In this document: positions 1 through 4,341 of the stretch, one piece after another
Layout of the letters: each line of letters starts with the position of its first letter
Numbering within the stretch: position 1 is the stretch's first letter
Virus record (IMG/VR): IMGVR_UViG_3300035698_009046
Location: 1-24,762 of that record
Reading direction: 5' to 3' (one strand)
DNA: 24,762 nt
DNA from: a virus
Translations under genes and position numbers: made by a program
The notes under the pieces: generated by a model
What the model was told of the DNA's origin: nothing
The model's input: only the letters and a program-made list of their open reading frames with translations
Database searches by the model: none

Positions 1-34
1 GAACAAGCATAAATAATAATTAATTAACAAACAA

Positions 35-391
35 ATGAACAAAATAGAATTATTAAAAGTTATAACTGAAAATGGATGGGACATTCTTCAAGAAAAACAA
101 ACTGGAGAAGAAGCTGGGTTAAAACATCTTACGGTAGCAGTATCTAAAGCAGATGGAGATATCATAATGAGGAAATGGATACCTTTTTACGAGAAAGATG
201 GTGTTGCTTATTGGCAAGAAAGAAATCCGTTCTTAGCTAAAGCGGAACTAACAGATGAACAAATTAAGGTGACAGAAATTAATACCTTAATAGCAAAAGC
301 TAAGACAATGAGTGCATTAGTAGAGATTGGTTTAGAGGAACAAGCATCTTTTGATGCTATAAAAACAGAATATATAAAATTGAAAGAATAA
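35..391 (+). CDS. Hypothetical phage protein, 118 aa
   Basis: I do not recognise a family. The protein is soluble, with no signal peptide or membrane segment. The first ~65 residues look like a small beta-rich domain (a stretch of alternating hydrophobics around residues 30-60 ending in YWQERNPF). Residues ~70-118 are charged and helical and could form a coiled coil. The ATG follows an A/T-only leader with no Shine-Dalgarno, as elsewhere in this window, and no other start is as good. It lies 3 nt before the LamG-type protein, so the two are probably co-transcribed and may both belong to the tail or receptor-binding region. Function unknown. Confidence 0.75.
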   Translation: MNKIELLKVITENGWDILQEKQTGEEAGLKHLTVAVSKADGDIIMRKWIPFYEKDGVAYWQERNPFLAKAELTDEQIKVTEINTLIAKAKTMSALVEIGLEEQASFDAIKTEYIKLKE

Positions 392-394
392 ATT

Positions 395-1564
395 ATGGCA
401 GCTTGGTTAGGGACATGGAAATATAGGAGAAAAGTTACGGTATCAAATACAAACATAGACTCTAGTCTAACTCATTTTCCATTGCTTCTAACCTTAGGAA
501 CTTCAGTTGGTACAGGTAGTGCTGACGTATCAAGTATTTTTGATGAACTTACCAGTGATGCTAATAGAACTAAAATAGCTTTTACAAAAACTGATGGAAC
601 GACACAATTATATGCAGAAATAGAGAAGTGGGACGATGATAACGAAAAAGCCGTAATTTGGATTTCTAAGAGTGATTTAGTCTTGGCTAGTGCAGCAACA
701 ACTGACGTTTATATGTATTACGATTCTGCTCAGGCAGCTAACACTACTTATATAGGAGATACTAATGCAGATGTAGCAGAAAACGTATGGGATTCTAATT
801 ATACGGCAGTTCAACATTTACCAGACGGAAGTTCAGCTTCTGCAACTTACGATTCTACTTCTAATGATAATGATGGAACAAAGGAAGCAGCCAATGAACC
901 TATTGAAATAGCTGGAGAGGTAGGAGAAGCACAAGATTTTGATGGAAGTAATGATTATATTGATTTACCAGCAGGAACTACTAGTAGTAATCCATTCGGG
1001 ATAACTGACGCTTTTACAGTATCTGCTATAATAAAAGTTGAATCTCTTTCAGATAGGGTTACGTTAATGGACGGGCAGAGTAGTTTTAGTGGTACGGACG
1101 CTTATAACGCAGGAATTAACCTTGCTATTAGTTCTGATGGAACAATTGAAGCCCTAGTAGGAAAACATACAGCAGCTAATAGGAGTGCTAATTCTAGTTC
1201 AGGAGAAATAACAACTGGAACTTATTATCTATTAACAATGACTGGTGATGACGATAGTTTAAGAGCATATAAGGATTATTCTATTAAGGCGTCTGAAACA
1301 GTTACTTCTGGTGACGTTGAATGGGACGGTGGCAGTTATAATGACGATGGTAATTATATAGGTAAGTTTTTAAGAGGTGCAAGTTCTGACGATAACTTTT
1401 TTAATGGAATAGTAGATGAGTTCAGAATATCAAGTATAGCTCGTCCAATAGCTTGGATTAAAGCAAATTATTATTGTCTAACGGATGCCTTAGTAGCTTG
1501 GGCGGCAGAAGAAGAATACTCAGTCCCAGCAGGCGACACAGGTGGCTTCTTCGCATTTTTTTAA
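395..1564 (+). CDS. DUF2341 + LamG-like (concanavalin A fold) phage surface protein
   Basis: This 389-aa protein has two recognisable parts. Residues ~6-130 resemble DUF2341: the opening WKYRRKVTVSNTNID, then a FDEL and YAEIEKWD pattern and a VYMYYDS strand. Residues ~165-360 resemble a LamG/concanavalin A-like jelly roll: AQDFDGSNDYIDLP, a YYLLTMTGDDDSLRAYKD strand and the typical end NGIVDEFRISSIARPIAWIKANYY. Such pairs occur in secreted carbohydrate-binding proteins and phage tail appendages, so a host-surface or glycan-binding virion role is likely. There is no signal peptide, which fits a virion protein made in the cytoplasm. The C-terminus is an odd Gly/Phe tail (GGFFAFF). It sits between an unknown gene and the lysis genes. 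Ligand unknown. Confidence 0.85.
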   Translation: MAAWLGTWKYRRKVTVSNTNIDSSLTHFPLLLTLGTSVGTGSADVSSIFDELTSDANRTKIAFTKTDGTTQLYAEIEKWDDDNEKAVIWISKSDLVLASAATTDVYMYYDSAQAANTTYIGDTNADVAENVWDSNYTAVQHLPDGSSASATYDSTSNDNDGTKEAANEPIEIAGEVGEAQDFDGSNDYIDLPAGTTSSNPFGITDAFTVSAIIKVESLSDRVTLMDGQSSFSGTDAYNAGINLAISSDGTIEALVGKHTAANRSANSSSGEITTGTYYLLTMTGDDDSLRAYKDYSIKASETVTSGDVEWDGGSYNDDGNYIGKFLRGASSDDNFFNGIVDEFRISSIARPIAWIKANYYCLTDALVAWAAEEEYSVPAGDTGGFFAFF

Positions 1565-1587
1565 AAGTCAATCACAAATTAATAAAT
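1561..1587 (+). repeat. Intergenic direct repeat, copy 1
   Basis: The 27 nt starting at the end of the LamG gene match 2271-2297 at 24 of 27 positions by my alignment (TTAAA-A/G-GTCAATCA-nn-AATTAATAAAT). Both copies lie in the gap just after a stop codon and before the next start. They may be a shared leader or regulatory sequence for the lysis-region genes. Confidence 0.6.
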
Positions 1588-1594
1588 TATATAA

Positions 1595-1924
1595 ATGGAA
1601 CAAGCAGAACAAATTATCACTAATAAAGTGAACATAGTAAACATAAAAGAAGACCTTGATTTTATAAAACTTCAACTTACTAATCATATTCCTACAAAAT
1701 TTGAGAAGTTAGGAAAGGAAATGAAAGAAAGAGAAGATAGATTATTAGAGGTTTTGAATAAAAGAGATAATAAGTTCTTTGAAGAATTAAAAGAAGTCAA
1801 AAAAGATGTTAAAACAGAGAACAAAGAACAAGACAAAAAGATTAATACTACTGCTTTAAAAGTAGCTGGTATTATGTCTACTGTTGTTATCATCGGTCAG
1901 TTGGTTTTCTTTTTATTGAAATGA
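1595..1924 (+). CDS. XhlA-like coiled-coil protein with C-terminal membrane anchor
   Basis: The 109-aa protein has a long charged coiled-coil region (residues ~15-85, rich in E/K with heptad-spaced L/I/V) followed by one membrane segment (residues ~88-108, AGIMSTVVIIGQLVFFLL) ending in a single Lys. This is the layout of the haemolysin XhlA/phage holin-associated family, which sits at the membrane and works with a holin in lysis. The next gene is a holin-like protein, which supports the lysis reading. The match is by architecture, not by a diagnostic motif, so a tail-associated membrane protein is an alternative. The start follows the TTAATAAATTATATAA leader and has no Shine-Dalgarno. Confidence 0.6.
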   Translation: MEQAEQIITNKVNIVNIKEDLDFIKLQLTNHIPTKFEKLGKEMKEREDRLLEVLNKRDNKFFEELKEVKKDVKTENKEQDKKINTTALKVAGIMSTVVIIGQLVFFLLK

Positions 1925-2009
1925 TAGTTATAATGTCACAAGACATAGAAGCTCTTAGATGAGCAATGAGAACGTTTAAAGTCGATATTAATAATCAATT
2001 TACAGTGAA

Positions 2010-2267
2010 ATGTTAGAAGTATTATTATCAAATGTAATAACGACAGCTTTAATCTTATCTGTTCTTGTCATTCCATTAGTGGAAGTGTTCAAGAGAGCTG
2101 GATTAGCAAAAAGATGGACACCAGCATTCAGCGTGATTGTTGGTATTTTCGTTTCTTGGATAGCGTCAAATCATGTAGCAATAGATTCCGTTGTTCTTTC
2201 TGGTGCTGTCAGCGGGTTTATAGCCTGTGGGCTTTGGTCTGGAGTGAAAACAACTATTGGAAAATAG
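2010..2267 (+). CDS. Holin-like small membrane protein
   Basis: This 85-aa protein is mostly hydrophobic. Segments lie at residues ~5-27 (ending at VIPLVEVFKRAG), ~39-55 (FSVIVGIFVSWIAS) and ~58-79 (AIDSVVLSGAVSGFIACGLW), with a short basic loop RAGLAKRW between the first two and a basic tail KTTIGK. Size, two to three TM segments and position after an XhlA-like gene fit a phage holin that would permeabilise the inner membrane at lysis. No endolysin gene is visible in the window, so the lysis module is incomplete here or the endolysin lies elsewhere. The ATG overlaps the end of a tiny open frame upstream and has no Shine-Dalgarno. Confidence 0.65.
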   Translation: MLEVLLSNVITTALILSVLVIPLVEVFKRAGLAKRWTPAFSVIVGIFVSWIASNHVAIDSVVLSGAVSGFIACGLWSGVKTTIGK

Positions 2268-2270
2268 CTT

Positions 2271-2297
2271 TTAAAGGTCAATCATTAATTAATAAAT
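2271..2297 (+). repeat. Intergenic direct repeat, copy 2
   Basis: Second copy of the repeat described at 1561-1587 (24 of 27 identical), again directly after a stop codon and before the next small gene. It ends in AATTAATAAAT, the A/T-rich leader type found before many starts in this window. Confidence 0.6.
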
Positions 2298-2326
2298 AAA
2301 ACCATGTTGGTCAAATCAATAAAACC

Positions 2327-2449
2327 ATGGAAGACGAGAATAAAACCGCAGAAGAAGGAAGAATCAAAACTGAAGAAGAAGAAAAAGAAGAGTTAGACCA
2401 GAAAGAAGAAGAAAAAGACACAGAGTGGAACGAAAGTTCCGATTCTTAA
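2327..2449 (+). CDS. Very acidic 40-aa protein
   Basis: This is a short open frame with an ATG start and TAA stop, encoding a protein made mainly of Glu, Lys and Asp (MEDENKTAEEGRIKTEEEEK at its start, ending ESSDS). No fold or family is recognisable; it is probably disordered. A second ATG at 2304 opens a 30-codon frame in another phase that reads as a Lys-rich basic peptide (stop at 2394-2396). Both come from the same GAA/GAAG-rich DNA, so at most one is likely real. I prefer the acidic frame for its length, but this is a weak call. It lies between the holin-like gene and the promoter at 2475. Confidence 0.4.
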   Translation: MEDENKTAEEGRIKTEEEEKEELDQKEEEKDTEWNESSDS

Positions 2450-2474
2450 CAAGGTCTCATAATGGATTTACTTT

Positions 2475-2502
2475 TTGAAAGAAAAAAAAGTATACTTATA
2501 AT
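2475..2502 (+). promoter_or_regulatory. Sigma-70-like promoter for the small RNA
   Basis: TTGAAA at 2475-2480 and a perfect TATAAT at 2497-2502 are separated by 16 nt. Transcription would start near 2509 and run into the structured element at 2544-2611, which ends in a U tract. Confidence 0.7.
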
Positions 2503-2508
2503 AACATG

Positions 2509-2618
2509 ATAAACTTACATAATTTGATAATTGTTAATGGTAAGAGCTTAGTGATATCCCTCGAAAGGGGGTAGGGTTTGTTGTAAGACCCCTCATAATA
2601 TCGCTGGGCTCTTTTTGT
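2509..2618 (+). ncRNA. Candidate ~110-nt small RNA with a three-way junction and its own terminator
   Basis: An outer stem pairs 2544-2557 with 2598-2611 (14 consecutive pairs including four G-U, extendable by two A-U pairs at 2542-2543/2612-2613). Inside it are two hairpins. 2558-2571 is CCCTC-GAAA-GGGGG, a GNRA tetraloop that abuts the outer stem directly. 2574-2591 is GGGTTT with a 6-nt loop and AGACCC. A run of T follows the outer stem at 2612-2616, so it also serves as an intrinsic terminator. A promoter lies just upstream and no good ORF lies inside. I do not recognise the RNA family. It lacks the CUGAUGA core of a hammerhead. Structure was worked out by eye; boundaries are predicted from the promoter and the U tract. 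Confidence 0.6.
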
Positions 2619-2639
2619 TAATGATTAATAAATAAAAAT

Positions 2640-2927
2640 ATGAATTACATAGAAAAAGTTAAAAATTTACTTGAGGTAGAATTAAAAATGAAAGGCACAG
2701 ATTATGAAGAATTGTTAGATGTTTATTCTTTATTAGTTTTAACAATTGGAGAAGATTGTACTAATGAACACATCCACGATGCTTGGTCTATTTGGCAGAA
2801 TAAAACACAACCAGAACATCGTTCGCTCAAACCATTTAATGAATTGACCAAAGAAGTGCAAGATTTAGACGAACCTTATCGTCAAGCTGTTATAAAAGTA
2901 ACAATTAAAATAAAACGATATGACTAA
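2640..2927 (+). CDS. Small RyR-like domain phage protein
   Basis: The 95-aa protein is soluble and mostly helical. The core CTNEHIHDAWSIW...HRSLKPFNELTKEVQDLDEPYRQAV (residues ~40-85) has the H-D-x-W ... P-F-x-x-L ... D-x-x-Y spacing seen in RyR-like domains and in many small phage and actinobacterial proteins of unknown role. This is a motif resemblance only. The ATG follows AATAAATAAAAAT directly after the RNA terminator, so the gene may need read-through or an unseen promoter. Its stop overlaps the next gene, an HTH microprotein, by 8 nt, indicating translational coupling. Function unknown. Confidence 0.7.
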   Translation: MNYIEKVKNLLEVELKMKGTDYEELLDVYSLLVLTIGEDCTNEHIHDAWSIWQNKTQPEHRSLKPFNELTKEVQDLDEPYRQAVIKVTIKIKRYD

Positions 2928-3072
2928 AAAAGAAACGCAAATCAATATAGGAAAGCTTGAAAAACTCAGACCGACTATGACGGTGCCTCAATTAGCGGAA
3001 CATTTCGGAATTAGAGCAAGAAAAATAGAACAAATTTTATCCAAGCATAAAATAAGAAAATATAAAAAATAA
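2920..3072 (+). CDS. 50-aa helix-turn-helix microprotein
   Basis: The reading frame starts inside the end of the preceding gene. Residues ~20-45 (TVPQLAEHFGIRARKIEQIL) read as a helix-turn-helix: a first helix with the LAEHFG pattern, a turn, and a recognition helix RARKIEQIL. The ends are Lys-rich, as expected for a DNA-binding protein. It consists of little more than the HTH and would presumably need to dimerise. It may regulate the neighbouring promoters at 3240 or 3453, but that is inference. There is no Shine-Dalgarno; the 8-nt overlap suggests coupled translation. Confidence 0.65.
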   Translation: MTKKETQINIGKLEKLRPTMTVPQLAEHFGIRARKIEQILSKHKIRKYKK

Positions 3073-3081
3073 ATAAATCTT

Positions 3082-3240
3082 ATGATATTGGAATCAATCA
3101 TGTTATCACCATTAAGTAAGGCAACTTCTGAAATATCAGCATACCTATTAATGTTCGGTATCTTGATGGTCTTTGGAGTACTAGCTTACGTTATTAGCAT
3201 CGTTTATCAAGCAGTGAGAAAGATAGTAAAAAGTGAATAG
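3082..3240 (+). CDS. 52-aa single-pass membrane protein
   Basis: A short open frame from ATG to TAG. Residues ~18-42 (ISAYLLMFGILMVFGVLAYVISIVY) form one strong membrane segment. The N-terminus is short and the C-terminus basic (RKIVKSE), predicting a cytoplasmic tail by the positive-inside rule. No family is recognised. It lies 9 nt after the HTH microprotein, and the promoter box GGGGTATTGAC starts on the last base of its stop codon. Small membrane peptides near lysis or early genes in phages can be holin-like or exclusion proteins; nothing here decides. Confidence 0.5.
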   Translation: MILESIMLSPLSKATSEISAYLLMFGILMVFGVLAYVISIVYQAVRKIVKSE

Positions 3241-3273
3241 GGGTATTGACTTTTATCTTAAATAAACTAATAT
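3240..3273 (+). promoter_or_regulatory. Promoter with GGGGTATTGAC box, copy 1
   Basis: The 11-mer GGGGTATTGAC (3240-3250) contains the -35 TTGACT at 3246-3251. After 16 nt, TAATAT at 3268-3273 is a fair -10. The start site would fall near 3280, the A of the next ATG, so the transcript would be leaderless. The same 11-mer recurs exactly at 3453-3463. Confidence 0.6.
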
Positions 3274-3279
3274 AAAGAT

Positions 3280-3462
3280 ATGGCTAAATTAAAACAAAAA
3301 TCTCAAATAACAGACAAGACTAAAAGAATACTGAAAGAAAGAAAACAAGGAAAGTCTATTGATAACCTTGCTAATCTTTATGGTATTTCTAGGTCTAGGG
3401 TTTATAAGATTCTTCAAGATTATGGTGATACTCTACCTAAAGAAATGCAACAGGGGTATTGA
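3280..3462 (+). CDS. 60-aa helix-turn-helix protein (resolvase/sigma-type HTH)
   Basis: The whole protein is a basic HTH: ILKERKQGKSIDNLANLYGISRSRVYKIL (residues ~17-45) matches the HTH found at the C-terminus of serine recombinases and in sigma-like proteins (G-x-S-x-x-x-L-A-x-x-Y-G-I-S-R-S-x-V-Y). No catalytic domain is attached, so it is a stand-alone DNA-binding protein, probably a regulator. A good promoter lies directly upstream and would give a leaderless mRNA. Its TGA stop lies inside the -35 box of the next promoter, so the protein could bind or be linked to that site. Function beyond DNA binding is inference. Confidence 0.75.
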   Translation: MAKLKQKSQITDKTKRILKERKQGKSIDNLANLYGISRSRVYKILQDYGDTLPKEMQQGY

Positions 3463-3487
3463 CATTTGTGAAGTACTTTGCTAAACT
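3453..3487 (+). promoter_or_regulatory. Promoter with GGGGTATTGAC box, copy 2
   Basis: GGGGTATTGAC at 3453-3463 contains a perfect -35 TTGACA (3459-3464). TAAACT (3482-3487) follows after exactly 17 nt. Transcription would start near 3494, 15 nt before a 10-codon ORF. This is the best -35/spacing match I see in the window. Confidence 0.7.
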
Positions 3488-3508
3488 TAAGTAAAGGTAA
3501 ATTCAACT

Positions 3509-3541
3509 ATGGCATATTGTCCTAGTTACGGCGTCGCATAA
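3509..3541 (+). CDS. Possible 10-aa leader peptide (MAYCPSYGVA)
   Basis: A tiny ATG-TAA frame lies directly behind the strong promoter at 3453-3487 and has a weak AAAGG (3493-3497), rare in this window. The stop codon is the first base pair of a hairpin (3541-3566). Promoter, short ORF and hairpin resemble a leader-peptide regulatory arrangement, but the ORF is short enough to occur by chance. Confidence 0.3.
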   Translation: MAYCPSYGVA

Positions 3542-3566
3542 GGCTCTAGTGATAGGCACGGAGCCT
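3541..3566 (+). promoter_or_regulatory. Leader hairpin AGGCTC/GAGCCT
   Basis: Six perfect pairs (3541-3546 with 3561-3566) close a 14-nt loop. No T tract follows, so it is not a typical terminator. It overlaps the stop codon of the 10-codon ORF. The rest of the 3463-3607 gap holds no other ORF I would support. Confidence 0.45.
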
Positions 3567-3607
3567 AAACAAAATAAAGTCGAATTATAAATTATAAGTA
3601 AAAACCT

Positions 3608-3724
3608 ATGATAACATATATAAGCTGGGTGGCGATTGTTGATATCGTTATCCTCATCTGTGCTACCAAAACAAAGAATTGGTGGCTATTATGGTTATTG
3701 CTTTTTACTAGTAGAAGTTATTAA
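3608..3724 (+). CDS. 38-aa hydrophobic peptide
   Basis: A short ATG-TAA frame. Residues ~5-19 (ISWVAIVDIVILICA) and ~25-33 (WWLLWLLLF) are hydrophobic, separated by the polar KTKN. It would insert in the membrane as one or two segments. No family is recognised. It lies between the leader hairpin and the HNH gene, and the structured leader may control it. Small size makes this a moderate call. Confidence 0.4.
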   Translation: MITYISWVAIVDIVILICATKTKNWWLLWLLLFTSRSY

Positions 3725-3739
3725 GAGTAATAAATAAAT

Positions 3740-4216
3740 ATGAGAAAATTAAAAATATGTTCACGATGTAAAAGATTATTACCAGCAAATAAGACTTTCT
3801 TCACAGTTAGTAATCAAGCGAAGTCTGGTCTAGGTTCTTGGTGTCGTGAATGCAAGAGGAATAAGGACAAGGTTTATAGTCGTAAGTATAGAGTAGAACA
3901 TCCTGATTGGAAGAGAGAAGATAACAAAAGAAACAAAGAGCTTATAAACAAACTTATTCAAGAGTATATTCAAAAATACCCTGAAAGAATAAGGGCTGGA
4001 AACAAGGTGAAGTATGCTATTAAGACAGGAAAATTAAAGAGACAACCTTGTGAGATTTGCGGAGAATGGATAGTTCATGCACATCATCCTAACTATAAAT
4101 TCCCATTACAAGTCGTATTTTTGTGTCCAAAGCACCATAAAAAATTACATAACAATTTATTAACTGACGATGAAAAACAAAAAGTGTTCGAAGTGTCAAA
4201 GGCTTTTGCCCGTTAA
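3740..4216 (+). CDS. HNH-type zinc-binding endonuclease-like protein
   Basis: In this 158-aa protein the N-terminus holds a four-Cys zinc motif, C7-x2-C10 and C35-x2-C38, with the conserved SGLGSWCRECKR stretch common in phage HNH proteins. The C-terminal half has CEICG (C104, C107), HAHHPNY (H113-H116), and FLCPKHHKKLH (C129, H132, H133, H137). This is an HNH-like beta-beta-alpha-metal layout, with zinc held by C104/C107/C129/H132 and the HH pair as candidate catalytic residues. Such proteins act as homing nucleases or as packaging-associated nicking enzymes. Its position next to the origin rather than the terminase favours a free-standing homing-type or replication-related nuclease, by inference. 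The start follows AGTAATAAATAAAT without a Shine-Dalgarno. Confidence 0.8.
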   Translation: MRKLKICSRCKRLLPANKTFFTVSNQAKSGLGSWCRECKRNKDKVYSRKYRVEHPDWKREDNKRNKELINKLIQEYIQKYPERIRAGNKVKYAIKTGKLKRQPCEICGEWIVHAHHPNYKFPLQVVFLCPKHHKKLHNNLLTDDEKQKVFEVSKAFAR

Positions 4217-4267
4217 TAACGTTTAATAGAAAAAAGGGTGAATACAAAATAAACATTTAATTCAAAT

Positions 4268-4341
4268 TCGTTGCGTGAGTAATATGGTAGTGAATTTAAT
4301 CGTTGCCTATTATATTGCTCATACAACGGTTTGCGACGATT
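4268..4341 (+). promoter_or_regulatory. Large RNA hairpin with a competing pairing that abuts the initiator start codon
   Basis: 4268-4290 pairs with 4307-4329 at 22 of 23 positions (five G-U, one C-A mismatch), leaving a 16-nt loop. The last nine nt of the loop region (4298-4306, AATCGTTGC) also pair perfectly with 4333-4341 (GCGACGATT, one G-U), which ends on the base before the ATG at 4342. Only three nt separate the long stem from this downstream strand, too few to span 23 bp, so full formation of both is unlikely and they probably compete. The number of G-U pairs points to an RNA rather than a DNA function. No convincing promoter is visible in 4217-4267. Confidence 0.65.

Noticed and set aside
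1-12. The end of an upstream gene (...EQA then TAA at 10-12).
   Set aside because: All three frames reach a stop within a few codons, so the true frame cannot be determined from this fragment.
1921-2016. A 31-codon frame interrupted by one in-frame TGA (MSQDIEALR, TGA, AMRTFKVDINNQF), which would suggest UGA recoding.
   Set aside because: Too short to judge. TGA ends several clear genes in the window (for example at 14358 and 15278) and Trp is encoded by TGG throughout, so the standard code is the simpler reading.
2304-2396. A 30-codon Lys-rich basic frame overlapping the acidic 40-aa frame.
   Set aside because: Both arise from the same purine-rich GAA/GAAG DNA; the basic one is shorter and cannot be supported separately.
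2544-2611. Possible self-cleaving ribozyme, because of the GAAA and three-way junction.
   Set aside because: The GAAA forms a hairpin tetraloop, and the CUGAUGA core of a hammerhead is absent; no other ribozyme core was recognised.
4303-4341. A TTG start 13 codons upstream for the initiator gene.
   Set aside because: It would begin inside the large hairpin and add a peptide unlike the rest. ATG 4342 is directly flanked by the competing RNA pairing and starts the winged-helix domain sensibly.
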